Of a stretch of DNA of 64,000 nt, positions 25,601-36,943 are shown piece by piece. The stretch is from JBFAPK01 sp040676675 (GTDB lineage: Bacteria; Actinomycetota; Actinomycetes; Mycobacteriales; Micromonosporaceae), in contig NZ_JBFAPK010000016.1 in the NCBI RefSeq assembly GCF_040676675.1, positions 103,270-167,269 on the forward strand, written 5' to 3'. Every line of letters begins with the position of its first letter. Within the stretch, counting starts at the first letter, position 1. The notes below the pieces were generated by a model. That model was not told where the DNA came from and ran no database searches. It saw only the letters and a program-made list of their open reading frames with translations. The translations under genes were made by a program, and so were the position numbers.

Positions 25601-26602
25601 GTGCCGATCACCATCGCCGACGTGGCGGCGCGGGCCGGGGTCAGCAAGACGACGGTCTCCCGGGTCCTCAACGGGCGCGGCGAACTCGACCAGGAGACCG
25701 CCGCCCGCGTCCGGCGGGTGATCGAGGAACTGGGCTACGTACCGAGCGCCCGCGCGGTCGGCCTGGCCCGGGGGCGCACCTGCATCGTCGGGATGCTGGT
25801 CCCCTCCCTGACCTGGCCGTGGATGGGCGAGGTGCTGCAGGGCGCCGTCGACGTGGTGGAGAGCGCGGGCTACGGGCTGCTGCTGTTCACCTGCAACCGC
25901 GGCGAGGAGTCGATGCGGCAGTTCGCCTCGCAGGTCTCGGCGCAGTCGTTCGACGGGCTCCTGGTGATCGAGCCCGAGGGGACCCTCGACTACATCACCG
26001 AGCTGCACCGCGGCGGCCTGCCGGTGGTCCTCATCGACGACCGCGCGCACCAGCCGCTCTTCCCGTCCGTGGCCACCACCAACCACCTCGGCGGCGAGTC
26101 GGCCGCCCGGCACCTGCTCGAACTCGGCCGGCGCCGCCCGCTCGTGATCACCGGTATCGAGGCGTTCGGCTGTACCCAGGAGCGGCTGGCCGGCTTCGGC
26201 GAGGCGTACGCCGAGGCCGGACTCCCCCTCGACCCCCGCCTCGTCGTCGAGGGGGACTTCACCTTCGAGTCCGGGCGGCTCGCCGTCCGGCAACGGCTCG
26301 AAGAGGGGCTCGACTTCGACGCCGTCTTCGCCCACAACGACCTCTCCGCGGCCGGCGCCATGCAGGCCATCCGCGAGTCGGGTCGCACCGTGCCCGGGGA
26401 TGTCGCGGTCGTCGGCTTCGACGACATCCCGTACGCGTCGCACACCGAGCCGCCGCTGACCACCGTGCACCAGCCGATGCGCGAGATGGGCGAGGCGGCG
26501 GCCCGGATGCTGATGTCGTACTTCGAGGGCGTGCCGCTGCCGGACGCCCCCGACGTCATACCCACCACCCTGATCGTCAGGGGCTCGACCCGAGCGCCCT
26601 GA
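25601..26602 (+). CDS. LacI-family transcriptional regulator (beta-glucoside locus)
   Basis: This 333-residue regulator has the N-terminal LacI HTH (ITIADVAARAGVSKTTVSRVLN) and hinge helix with PSARAVGLARG. A periplasmic-binding-like core with GMLVPSLTWPW, VVLIDDR and VVGFDDIPYASHTEPPLTTVHQP follows. GTG start follows CGAGGAG at eight to ten bases. It is divergent from the GH30 hydrolase and upstream of a Dpp-type importer and GH1 beta-glucosidase. Repression of both sides, relieved by a beta-glucoside such as cellobiose or gentiobiose, is the natural reading; the inducer is inferred. Confidence 0.9.
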   Translation: MPITIADVAARAGVSKTTVSRVLNGRGELDQETAARVRRVIEELGYVPSARAVGLARGRTCIVGMLVPSLTWPWMGEVLQGAVDVVESAGYGLLLFTCNRGEESMRQFASQVSAQSFDGLLVIEPEGTLDYITELHRGGLPVVLIDDRAHQPLFPSVATTNHLGGESAARHLLELGRRRPLVITGIEAFGCTQERLAGFGEAYAEAGLPLDPRLVVEGDFTFESGRLAVRQRLEEGLDFDAVFAHNDLSAAGAMQAIRESGRTVPGDVAVVGFDDIPYASHTEPPLTTVHQPMREMGEAAARMLMSYFEGVPLPDAPDVIPTTLIVRGSTRAP

Positions 26603-26751
26603 GCCACCACCCGGCCGGCCCGACCGGCCGGCGTCTCCACCAGCGCAACCACCGGCGACGGACCGCGGCGTACCCCGTCGTGTGCCTCGCCGTACCCCTG
26701 CTCCTGTCGTAGATCCCCTCGCACCACACCCACCATCACCGGGAGGAATAC

Positions 26752-28425
26752 ATGCGCGTCAGACGTACCCTCGCGCTCGCCCTCGCGAGCGTGACCGCGA
26801 TCGGGGTGCTCGCCGCCTGCGGCGACAGCCCGAACGCGAACAAGGGCGCGAACGGCAACCCGAGCGTGCTCACCGTCGGCATGCCCAACGGTCCGCAGAC
26901 CGAGAACCACAACCCGTTCCTGGAGTCCTCGTCCGGGGCCTCGCTCGGGTACCGGTGGATGATCTACGAGCCGCTGGCGATGTTCAACGCGATCCGCCCC
27001 TCGGAACCGGGCAAGCCGTGGCTGGCCAGCAAGTTCGAGTGGTCCACCGACTACAAGACGCTGACGGTGACCGCGCGCGACAACGTGAAGTGGAACGACG
27101 GCCAGGCGTTCACGGCCGACGACATCGCCTTCACCTTCGACCTGATCAAGAAGACGGACGCGCTGAACATCTTCGCCATCCCGTGGGGCGACATCACCAC
27201 GAGCGGCAACACCGTGAAGGTCACCTTCACCTCGCCGCAGTTCGTCAACCAGGTCAAGATCCTGACCCGTACCCCGATGGTGCCCAAGCACATCTGGTCC
27301 GCCGTCAAGGACCCGACCACCGAGATCAACAAGAACCCGGTCGGTACCGGCCCGTACACCCTGAAGTCCTTCACCCCGCAGTCCACCGTCCTGCAGCTGC
27401 GCGACAGCTACTGGCAGGAGCTGCCGAAGGTCAAGGAGCTGCGCTACACCTCGTACGCCGACAACAACGCGCAGACCACGGCCCTGGCCAACGGCTCGGC
27501 CGAGTGGAGCTTCGTCTTCATCCCGAACTACAAGACGGTCTACGTCGACAAGGACCCGAAGAACAACAAGGTCTTCCCGGCGCCGGTCATCGGCGTGCAC
27601 GGCCTGTGGTTCAACACGACGAAGAAGCCGCTGGACAACCCGGCGCTGCGCCGGGCGATCGACATGGTGATCAACCGGAACGACATCTTCGTGCAGGCGG
27701 AGGCCGGCTGGTTCCACCCCGAGGTCACCTCGGTGACCGGCATCCCGACGCCGGCCGGTGAGTCCTTCATCGCGCCGGAGTACAAGGGCCAGAACCACAA
27801 GGTCGACGTCGAGGGCGCCAAGACGCTGCTGACCGGCGCCGGCTTCAAGCTGGACGGCAACGTGCTGAAGGACCCGACCGGCAAGCCGGTCGAGCTGACC
27901 CTGACCGACCCCGCCGGCTGGTCCGACTACCAGACCAGCCTGGAGATCGTCCGGGACAACCTCTCCACCATCGGCATCAAGGCCACCGTGGACAAGGCCA
28001 ACCAGGAGGCCTGGCAGAAGAACGTCGAGGAGGGGAACTTCGACGCCACCTTCCGCTGGACCAACGGCGGCGCCACCCCGTACGACCTGTACCAGACGGT
28101 CATGGACGGCGCGCTGCTGAAGCCGGTCGGCACGCCGTCGCCGCAGGGCAACTTCGGCCGGTTCAACAGCCCCGAGGCGACCAAGGCGCTGCGTGACTAC
28201 GCCAACGCCACGGACGAGGCCGCCCGCACCGCGGCGATGAACACGCTGCAGAAGATCTTCGTCGAGCAGATGCCGATGTCCCCGGTCGGCGCGGACAACG
28301 CCGGTGGCGCCTACGTCACGAAGAACTGGGTGGGTTGGCCGGACGAGCAGAACCCGTACGCGCCGGCACAGCCGACCCAGCCGAACGCGGTCGACGTCGT
28401 GCTGCACCTCAAGCCCGCTTCCTGA
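26752..28425 (+). CDS. Family 5 (Dpp/Opp-type) ABC substrate-binding lipoprotein
   Basis: This 557-residue SBP has a lipoprotein leader ending LAAC. The family 5 signature is present, with YEPLAMFN near residue 72, DNVKWNDGQAFTADDIAFTFDLIKK, KNPVGTGPYTLKSF, then LWFNTTKKPLDNPALRRAIDMVINR. A strong GGGAGGA lies four bases before the ATG. Family 5 SBPs bind oligopeptides, but several (for example Thermotoga CbtA-type) bind cellobiose and other beta-oligosaccharides. The GH1 enzyme downstream and LacI upstream favour an oligosaccharide ligand. Confidence 0.88.
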   Translation: MRVRRTLALALASVTAIGVLAACGDSPNANKGANGNPSVLTVGMPNGPQTENHNPFLESSSGASLGYRWMIYEPLAMFNAIRPSEPGKPWLASKFEWSTDYKTLTVTARDNVKWNDGQAFTADDIAFTFDLIKKTDALNIFAIPWGDITTSGNTVKVTFTSPQFVNQVKILTRTPMVPKHIWSAVKDPTTEINKNPVGTGPYTLKSFTPQSTVLQLRDSYWQELPKVKELRYTSYADNNAQTTALANGSAEWSFVFIPNYKTVYVDKDPKNNKVFPAPVIGVHGLWFNTTKKPLDNPALRRAIDMVINRNDIFVQAEAGWFHPEVTSVTGIPTPAGESFIAPEYKGQNHKVDVEGAKTLLTGAGFKLDGNVLKDPTGKPVELTLTDPAGWSDYQTSLEIVRDNLSTIGIKATVDKANQEAWQKNVEEGNFDATFRWTNGGATPYDLYQTVMDGALLKPVGTPSPQGNFGRFNSPEATKALRDYANATDEAARTAAMNTLQKIFVEQMPMSPVGADNAGGAYVTKNWVGWPDEQNPYAPAQPTQPNAVDVVLHLKPAS

Positions 28426-28537
28426 CCCCGACCGCGCCGTCTCCCCCTTCGTCGGCACCGGCATGGACAGCATCAGACCGTGTCGTCACACAAATTTCAA
28501 CCGACTTTTCCGGGCAGTACACCTAGCGCGTGGCGCT

Positions 28538-28547
28538 NNNNNNNNNN
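28538..28547. other. Assembly gap (10 N)
   Basis: Ten undetermined bases lie between the SBP and first ATPase genes. The flanks (about 28426-28669) contain no gene. Sequence of unknown true length may be missing, including a possible promoter or small gene. Confidence 0.99.
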
Positions 28548-28669
28548 GGGGGTCGAGTTGGTCCTCAACCACACCCCCGTTCCCTCCCCCCCCCCGCGCC
28601 GTCGCCGGGGTGGCCCGGGCCACCCGGGAGACGGCGTCGTGGATCTGATTCCTCGACAGGAGCTCCGGC

Positions 28670-29772
28670 ATGACGTTGAGCGAGACCTCCGCCCCCGCCC
28701 AGAGCGAGGTGGTGCTGGAGGCAGACAGGTTGACCAAACACTTCCCGGTCCGGCGCCGGCTGCGCACCCTCTTCTCGGGGCAGCGGCGGGCCGTGCACGC
28801 CGTCGACGACGTGGACCTCGTGCTGCGCCGGGGCCGGGTCACCGCGCTGGTCGGCGAGTCCGGCTCGGGCAAGTCCACCGTGGCGCGGTTGCTGGCCCAG
28901 CTCTACGACCGTACCTCCGGGGACATCCGGCTGCACGGCGAGAGCGTCACGGTCCGCGGCGGGCGGCGCTTCCGGGCGTACGCGCGCCGGGTGCAGCTGA
29001 CCTTCCAGGACCCGTTCGCCTCGCTCAACCCGGTGCACACGGTCCGCTACCACCTGACCCGGTCGCTGCGCATCCACGGCCACGGCGGCAAGAACGAGGC
29101 CGAGCTGGAGGCCGCGCTGCACGGGCTGCTCACCCGGGTCTCCCTGACCCCGCCGGAGCGCTACGTCGACAAGTTCCCGCACGAACTCTCCGGCGGCCAG
29201 CGCCAGCGGGTGGCGATCGCCCGCGCGCTCGGCGCCGACCCGGAGGTGCTCCTCGCCGACGAGCCGGTGTCGATGCTCGACGTCTCGATCCGCCTCGGCG
29301 TGCTGAACCTGCTGCGGGACCTGAAGGAACGGCTGAACCTCGCCATCCTCTACATCACCCACGACATCGCCTCGGCCCGCTACTTCGCCGACGAGACGCT
29401 GGTGATGTACGCCGGCCGGATGGTGGAGGGCGGCGACAGCGAGACCGTCACGCAGCGCCCGGCCCACCCGTACACCAGGTTGCTCATCTCCTCGGCCCCC
29501 GACCCGGACCGGATCCAGGGCTCGGCCACCGCCGCGGCCGCCGCGACCCCGGAGGACCTCGGCGCCGGCGAGCCGCCCAGCCTGATCGAGCCGCCCACCG
29601 GGTGCCGGTTCCACCCCCGCTGCCCGAGCGCGATGCCGCGCTGCAGCACCGCCCTGCCGCCCCGCCTGGAGATCGACGACGGGCCCGGCCACTGGGCGGC
29701 CTGCTGGCTCTACGACCCCGACAACAACGAGACGCCCGGCTCCGCGGCCGGCGTGGTGCGGACGGTGGCGTC

Positions 29773-29776
<4 letters not shown>
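28670..29776 (+). CDS. Dpp/OppF-type ABC ATPase
   Basis: This 368-residue ATPase has Walker A GESGSGKSTVARLL, Q-loop TFQDPFASLNPVHTV, signature LSGGQRQRVAIARAL, Walker B VLLADEPVSMLD and switch His in YITHDIASARYFAD. A C-terminal oligopeptide-transporter domain has the Cys cluster CRFHPRCPSAMPRC, which in some relatives binds an Fe-S cluster. It is the first of four genes whose ends overlap or nearly touch. It couples ATP hydrolysis to the permeases encoded next. Confidence 0.9.
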
Positions 29777-30753
<977 letters not shown>

Positions 30754-30756
30754 TCG

Positions 30757-31820
30757 ATGACCATCCCCACCAGCAGCATCGACGCCGTCACGCCGGAGGG
30801 CCCCGTCGCCGAGGCGGCGCCGCCGGTCGCGGCCCGCCGGCGCCGGCTGCGCTTCGTCGCCAACCCCAAGGCCGCCACCGGCCTGGTGATGCTGGCGTTC
30901 TTCCTGCTCCTCGCGGTGATCGGGCCGTGGATCGCGCCGTACGACCCGTCGGCGCGCGGCCCCGAGCTGGTGCAGCCCCCCTCGGGCGCGCACTGGTTCG
31001 GCACCTCCCACCTCGGCCAGGACATCTTCAGCCAGGTGCTCGTCGGTACCCGCAGCGTCATCCTCGTGGGACTCGTGGCCGGCATCGTCGCCACCGTCCT
31101 CTCGGTGCTGATCGGGGTCACCGCCGGCTACCTGGGCGGCGGCGCCGACGACGGCCTCTCCGCCCTGTCGAACGTCTTCCTGGTCATCCCCGCGCTGCCC
31201 CTGATCATCATCATCACCTCGACCATCCAGGCCGGTGGTGATTTCGTGGTGGCGCTGGTCATCGGCTTCACCTCGTGGGCCTGGGGCGCCCGGGTGCTGC
31301 GCGCGCAGACGCTGTCGCTGCGCCGGCGCGACTACGTGGAGGCGGCCCGGGCCACCGGGGAGAGCACCTGGCGGATCATCGGCTTCGAGATCCTGCCGAA
31401 CCTCACCGCGATCATCGCCTCCAACTTCGTCGGCACCGTCATCTTCGCGGTGATGTCCGAGATCACCCTGGCCTTCATCGGCATCTCCGGCATGTCCGAG
31501 TGGAACTGGGGGACCATCCTGTTCTGGGCGCAGGGCCAGCAGGCGCTCGCGCAGGGCGCCTGGTGGTGGTTCGTACCGGCCGGCCTGGCGATCGCACTGC
31601 TCGGTACGGCGCTGGCGCTGGTCAACTTCGGCATCGACGAGTTCGTCAGCCCCCGGCTGCGCAGCGGCGGCGCCACGAAGGTCCGTACCGCCGACGGCCG
31701 TACGGTGCGGCTGCGGGTCGGCTTCACGCCGGTGCTCGCGCCGCCACCCCGCCCGCGCCCGGCGCTCCCGCCCCGGGAGACCGTCGTGCTCGGCAACACC
31801 GATGGGAAAGGTGGCGGGCG

Positions 31821-31824
<4 letters not shown>
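30757..31824 (+). CDS. DppC-type ABC permease
   Basis: This 355-residue permease has a cytoplasmic N-terminus of about 45 residues, a first TM, then APYDPSARGPELVQPPS and HWFGTSHLGQDIFSQVLVGTR, both typical of DppC. The coupling region is RRDYVEAARATGESTWRIIGFEILPN. The C-terminal tail of about 40 residues is Pro/Arg-rich and longer than usual. AAGGAGG precedes its ATG by about ten bases, and its stop overlaps the next ATPase start (ATGA). Confidence 0.9.
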
Positions 31825-32819
<995 letters not shown>

Positions 32820-32905
32820 CCATCGGCGGGGCGCCCGACGGCGTCCCGTCACGACCAACCCACCAGCCTGATCAGATCAACAGTTCACACCTCATGGGGA
32901 GAAAC

Positions 32906-34333
32906 ATGGACACGACCGCTCCGACCATCGACCCCGCACCCGCGGCCGGCGGTCAGCCCGACCCCATCGCCACCCTCCCGCCCTCGTTCCGCTGGGGCGT
33001 GGCGACCTCGTCGTACCAGATCGAGGGCGCGGTCGCCGAGGACGGGCGCACGCCCTCCATCTGGGACACCTTCTGCCGGGTACCGGGGGCGATCGACAAC
33101 GGCGACAACGGTGACGTCGCCTGCGACCACTACCACCGGATGCCCGCCGACGTGGCCCTGATGCGCGACCTGGGCCTCGACACGTACCGCTTCTCCGTGG
33201 CCTGGCCGCGGGTCCAGCCCGGTGGGCGCGGTCCGGTCAACCCGGCCGGCATCGGCTTCTACGACCGGCTGACCGACGAGCTGCTCGCCCAGGGCATCGA
33301 CCCGTGGGTCACCCTCTACCACTGGGACCTGCCCCAGGAGCTGGAGGACGCGGGCGGCTGGCCCGAGCGGGACACGGCGTACCGCTTCGCCGACTACGCC
33401 TCGCTGGTCTACGACAAGCTCGGCGACCGGATCACGGCCTGGACCACGCTGAACGAGCCGTGGTGCTCGGCGATGCTCGGCTACGCGTACGGCCGGCACG
33501 CGCCGGGCCGGCAGAACTTCGCCGACGCCATGCGCGCCGTGCACCACCTGCTGCTCGGACACGGGCTGGCCACCCAGCGGCTGCGCGCCGCCGCGACCAA
33601 CCCGATCGAGCTGGGCATCACGCTCAACATGAGCAGCCACAGCCCGGCCACGGACAGCCCGGCCGACCTGGACGCCACCCGGCGCGCCGACGGCCTCGGT
33701 ACCCGGATCTACCTGGACCCGCTGGTGCACGGCCGGTACCCGACCGACGTCGTCGCCGACCTCGCGGCGCGCGGCATCGAGCTGCCGGTCCAGGACGGTG
33801 ACCTGGAGATCATCTCGACGCCGATCGACGTCCTCGGGGTCAACTACTACTTCAGCACCGCCCACTCGGGCGTGGACGAGCAGGGACGCGACCGGGACGA
33901 GGACGGCAACCCGATCGAGCGGGTGGTCCCGACCGGCCGGCCGCAGACCGCGATGGAGTGGGAGATCGTGCCGGAGGGCTTCACCAAGCTGCTGGTACGG
34001 CTCAGCCGCGACTACCCGGGCCTGCCGATGTGGATCACCGAGAACGGCTCCGCGTTCGTGGACCACCCCGACGAGAACGGCTTCGTCCGCGACGACGACC
34101 GGGTGGCGTACTTCCAGTCGCACATCGCCGCCGTCGCCGAGGCCCGCCAGCAGGGTGCCGACATCCGGGGCTACTTCGCCTGGTCGCTGCTGGACAACTT
34201 CGAGTGGGCGTACGGCTACGACAAGCGCTTCGGCATCGTCCGGGTCGACTACGACACCCAGGCGCGTACGCCGAAGCAGAGCGCGCTCTGGTACCGCGAC
34301 ACGATCCGCCGGGTCCGCGGCGGCCAGGCGTAG
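32906..34333 (+). CDS. GH1 beta-glucosidase
   Basis: This 475-residue GH1 enzyme without a signal peptide has FRWGVATSSYQIEGAVAEDG, YRFSVAWPRVQP and LYHWDLPQELED. The acid/base Glu is in TLNEPW and the nucleophile Glu in WITENGSAF, followed by GYFAWSLLDNFEWAYGYDKRFGIV. GGGGAGAAAC precedes the ATG. It would hydrolyse cellobiose-like disaccharides brought in by the preceding importer. An 86-bp gap after the ATPase is compatible with the same operon. Confidence 0.93.
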   Translation: MDTTAPTIDPAPAAGGQPDPIATLPPSFRWGVATSSYQIEGAVAEDGRTPSIWDTFCRVPGAIDNGDNGDVACDHYHRMPADVALMRDLGLDTYRFSVAWPRVQPGGRGPVNPAGIGFYDRLTDELLAQGIDPWVTLYHWDLPQELEDAGGWPERDTAYRFADYASLVYDKLGDRITAWTTLNEPWCSAMLGYAYGRHAPGRQNFADAMRAVHHLLLGHGLATQRLRAAATNPIELGITLNMSSHSPATDSPADLDATRRADGLGTRIYLDPLVHGRYPTDVVADLAARGIELPVQDGDLEIISTPIDVLGVNYYFSTAHSGVDEQGRDRDEDGNPIERVVPTGRPQTAMEWEIVPEGFTKLLVRLSRDYPGLPMWITENGSAFVDHPDENGFVRDDDRVAYFQSHIAAVAEARQQGADIRGYFAWSLLDNFEWAYGYDKRFGIVRVDYDTQARTPKQSALWYRDTIRRVRGGQA

Positions 34334-34348
34334 GTCCCGGAAGGGCTC

Positions 34349-34386
34349 CTGCCCGCTCCCACCGCGTCGTGGTTGGGAGCGGGCAG
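34349..34386 (+). terminator. Strong stem-loop terminator after GH1
   Basis: CTGCCCGCTCCCA (34349-34361) and TGGGAGCGGGCAG (34374-34386) form a perfect 13-bp stem with a 12-nt loop, 15 bp after the beta-glucosidase stop. It closes the beta-glucoside operon. Confidence 0.75.
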
Positions 34387-34483
34387 CGCCGCGAGGGGGC
34401 CGACCGGTCGCGCCCCGGAAAGCCCCCGTCGGCTCACGCGACGGGATGTCACACCCCGGACGATCGCTCTAGGCTTCCGGGGC

Positions 34484-34831
34484 GTGAGGGTCGCGGTGCA
34501 CGGGATCACATTCCCCGACTTCGATCGGAACGCAGCCTTCGACCCCGACGACACAGTGCAACTCGTGGAGATCGTGGCCGGCCCCAGCGAAGGACCCGGA
34601 CAGGAACTGTTCCAGGCGACGGTGTGCACGCCGACGGCGCTGTCCCGGATGGTGGCGGACCAGGAGGTGGTGGTCGGCAGACACTGGCTGTTCGTCGAGT
34701 CCTTCACCCCGAACCTTGTCGAAGGCTTTCTTCGGAAGTTGATCAACAATATCGAGGGTCGGGATTGGGATGAGGTCGCGGCCAAGCTAGGCCGGCTGGC
34801 GCAGTACGAGTTCGAGGACTACACCCCGTAA
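34484..34831 (+). CDS. Imm8-like immunity protein
   Basis: This 115-residue protein (GTG start) has FDPDDTVQLVEIVAGPSEGPGQELFQATVCTPTAL at about residues 18-52, a short acidic and hydrophobic pattern typical of the Imm8 family. Later HWLFVESFTPNLVEGFLRKLINNI and a C-terminal EFEDYTP follow. Imm8 proteins neutralise polymorphic contact-dependent toxins. No toxin gene is present nearby, so this is an orphan immunity gene. The reading frame stays open upstream to 34373, but that part overlaps the GH1 terminator and is probably non-coding. The ribosome site is weak. Confidence 0.65.
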   Translation: MRVAVHGITFPDFDRNAAFDPDDTVQLVEIVAGPSEGPGQELFQATVCTPTALSRMVADQEVVVGRHWLFVESFTPNLVEGFLRKLINNIEGRDWDEVAAKLGRLAQYEFEDYTP

Positions 34832-34955
34832 GGGTGCTGCCTGGTATCCGCCCTGCTTCAGTACGGCCGGCTGGGAGCGTCAGCGCTGGCGGCGGCTGTG
34901 CGGTCGTCCGGTCCTGCCGGTGAACGACGGGGGCGGACGTGAGCATCGGCGGTAC

Positions 34956-35150
34956 TCACCGCAGGCCGCGGACCGCCCGAGCGATCTCCTGCCGCAATGG
35001 CGCCACCTCATCGTCGCGGTCACACAGCAGCAGCACCTTGAACCGCACCTTCTCACCGTTCGGCCGGCCGAGCGGGCTCGCCCAGTGACGTACGGCCCGC
35101 GACAGGATCCGGAACAGCGTGTGCCGATCCTCGGCGCTATCCGACAGCAA
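34956..35150 (-). pseudogene. Possible 3' remnant of an unrecognised gene
   Basis: This 64-codon frame opens with TTG after an in-frame TGA about nine codons upstream. Its product has an ordinary globular composition (HTLFRILSRAVRHW, then VRFKVLLLCDRDDEVAPLRQ) and G/C-rich third positions. I do not recognise a family. It is too short for its composition and lacks a ribosome site, so a truncated remnant is likelier than a gene. It might also be chance. Confidence 0.3.
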
Positions 35151-35367
35151 CCGGGGTGCGGGCCGTGGCGCGAATCACCGACGGCCCGGTCCGGCGCCAC
35201 GTACCCGGGCCTCGTCGCGGCCCTTGACCGCGCCGTTGCCGGCCGAACCCCGCGGTTCGCGGAGCGGGGATCGGCGGCTGGGTCTCGCCCGCTCAGGAGC
35301 GGGCTGAGGGAAGCGAGGCGATCGCGCGCGCCGACCTTCCACGATGCCCGGCCGTACCGTGTCTGCC

Positions 35368-35416
35368 GAACACCGTGCACCGCGCCCGGCGGAACACCGT
35401 GCCCGGCGGAACACCG
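35368..35416 (+). repeat. Small tandem repeat around GAACACCG
   Basis: GAACACCG occurs at 35368, 35392 and 35409. The last two lie in 17-bp units sharing CCCGGCGGAACACCG. They immediately precede the ribosome site of the small ORF at 35427. Confidence 0.5.
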
Positions 35417-35426
35417 AGGAGAGCTG

Positions 35427-35504
35427 ATGGATCGGCGTATTCCCCTCGCTGGCGACACCCGACGACTCTCCGACCTCCCCGTCCGCCGCTGGGAGAACCC
35501 GTGA
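35427..35504 (+). CDS. Small upstream ORF (25 codons) coupled to the phosphotransferase
   Basis: ATG at 35427 is preceded by GAGGAGAG, one of the best ribosome sites in the area. The 25-residue product is Arg-rich and ends in RRWENP. Its TGA overlaps the next gene's GTG as GTGA, so ribosomes finishing it could restart on the phosphotransferase. It may be a leader peptide controlling that gene, or simply an initiation aid. No family is recognised. Confidence 0.45.
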   Translation: MDRRIPLAGDTRRLSDLPVRRWENP

Positions 35505-36427
35505 CCGACCCGGGGCGATCCGACCACGTCGCGCGCGCGATCGCGGCGACGGTCCTGGGCCGCGACCCGGGCCCGATGGTCACCGTCGGCAGCCTCTCGC
35601 ACCGCGTCCACGTCGGTGCCGACGTCGTCGTGAAGATCATCGAGGCCGCCGGGCACTCGCGGCTGGATCGGGAGATCGCACTCGCGCCCCACCTGCCCAC
35701 CGGACTCACGGCTCCGCTGCTCGCCAGCGGGCGCCATCGGCTGGGGGAGGGCGAGGTCCGCTACGCCTGCTACGCCCGGGCACCGGGGGCCGCTCCCGGC
35801 ATGGGCCTGCCCGGTGTCGACGCGGCCACGGCCCGGGCGCTGGCCGAGCAGGCGGTCCAGCGGCTCGACGTACTGCACCGCTGGGTCCCAGCCGGGCCCG
35901 CCGAAGAGGTGCTGCGGGAAACGCTCGACCACGGCGGGTTCGTCGGCCGGGCCGCCCTCTTCGCCGAGATCGACGCCCTTGCCGCCGCCGACCGGGACGG
36001 GTTCGTGCCGCGCCGCCTGCGCGACGGACTCACCGCGATCGCAGAGCGCGCGCCGCTGCACGCCCGGACGGTCGTACCGGTGCACGCGGACTGCCACTGG
36101 GACAACTGGCTCGTCCGGGACCGGAGCGTGACCGCGCTGCTGGACTTCGAGTGGGCCCGCTTCGGCGAACCGCTCGACGACTGGTTCTTCCTGATCGCGC
36201 TCAGCGGGCCGCACCGGGAGACCGTGCTGGACATCGTCGCCCGTGCGACGACGCTCGCTCCGGAGCTCCTCCGGGCGGAGTGCGAGGTACGCGGCGCGAG
36301 CTACCTCGCCGCCGACCTCCGCTTGGCGCTGACCCACGCCGACGCCCCCGCCTGGTTGGCGGCCGAACGCCTCCGGCAGCTCGACGAACTGGTCGTCGGA
36401 CGAAATTGGTGGCGCGGTGCGCGATGA
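35501..36427 (+). CDS. Aminoglycoside-phosphotransferase-family (APH/choline kinase-like) protein
   Basis: This 308-residue protein of the APH fold has an N-lobe with VVVKIIEAAG (catalytic-lobe Lys) and SRLDREIALAPHL. The catalytic loop is VVPVHADCHWDNWLV, fitting HxDxxxxN, and the DFG-like metal motif is ALLDFEWARFGEPLDDW. It would phosphorylate a small hydroxylated molecule. Substrates in this broad family include antibiotics, choline, homoserine and sugars, and sequence does not choose among them. GTG start overlaps the small ORF's stop. No adjacent antibiotic genes support a resistance claim. Confidence 0.82.
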   Translation: MTDPGRSDHVARAIAATVLGRDPGPMVTVGSLSHRVHVGADVVVKIIEAAGHSRLDREIALAPHLPTGLTAPLLASGRHRLGEGEVRYACYARAPGAAPGMGLPGVDAATARALAEQAVQRLDVLHRWVPAGPAEEVLRETLDHGGFVGRAALFAEIDALAAADRDGFVPRRLRDGLTAIAERAPLHARTVVPVHADCHWDNWLVRDRSVTALLDFEWARFGEPLDDWFFLIALSGPHRETVLDIVARATTLAPELLRAECEVRGASYLAADLRLALTHADAPAWLAAERLRQLDELVVGRNWWRGAR

Positions 36428-36544
36428 GCGCGGTTACGGCCGGCGCCGCCCGCCTGCTCCGGCCCACCGGTACGGCCGCGAGTCGCGCGGCCACGGCGAC
36501 GGGGCCGGCGGCGGGGTGGAGTGTGCCGGACGCGGGTCGGCGCG

Positions 36545-36922
36545 TCAGCCACGGGCCGGCCGACGGTCCGGCGGCATGCTGGCGAGCAGTTGGTCGAGCG
36601 CTCCCATGGCCGTGGTCAGCCGCGCGACCACGTCGGCCATCCGGGCCCGTTCCCGCTCGAAGTGCTCGGTCAGGCCGGGGCAGGCGTCGGGTACGAGCCG
36701 TTCACCGTTGCCGCGGACGCAGTGCAGGACCTGCGCGATGACCGCGGTGGGCAGACCGGCGGCGAGCAGCGCGCGGATGTGGGACACCGTGGTCACGTCG
36801 GACTCGGCGTACTCGCGGTATCCGTTGCGGAGCCGTACCGGCCGGAGAAGTCCCTGCTCCTCGTAGTAGCGCAGCAGCCGCACGCTCACCCCGGTCCGGC
36901 CGGCCAAGGCACCGATGCGCAT
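36545..36922 (-). CDS. MerR-family transcriptional regulator
   Basis: This 125-residue MerR protein has the HTH MRIGALAGRTGVSVRLLRYY, then EEQGLLRPVRLRNGYREY (wing) and a helical dimerisation segment with EHFERERARMADVVARL. No Cys pair for metal binding is present in the short C-terminus, so an organic inducer is likelier. It is divergent from the SDR gene at 37014. The intergenic region carries a MerR-type promoter with a dyad in a 19-bp spacer. ATG at 36922 was chosen by family length. Confidence 0.9.
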   Translation of the reverse strand: MRIGALAGRTGVSVRLLRYYEEQGLLRPVRLRNGYREYAESDVTTVSHIRALLAAGLPTAVIAQVLHCVRGNGERLVPDACPGLTEHFERERARMADVVARLTTAMGALDQLLASMPPDRRPARG

Positions 36923-36943
36923 GTGAGCCCCCGCATACCAGAG

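Larger units (their letters stand above)
34832..35426. other. Intergenic region with a gene remnant and tandem repeats
   Basis: This 595-bp stretch contains a short minus-strand frame with coding-like codon use (separate entry) and a small tandem repeat at 35368-35416. No complete gene is evident. Confidence 0.4.

Noticed and set aside
34373..34483. N-terminal extension of the Imm8-like protein
   Set aside because: Overlaps the strong GH1 terminator hairpin, and the composition does not resemble the Imm8 fold; GTG at 34484 preferred.
35501..36427. Antibiotic-resistance phosphotransferase
   Set aside because: APH-fold motifs are shared with choline, homoserine and sugar kinases; no resistance context was found, so only the fold is claimed.
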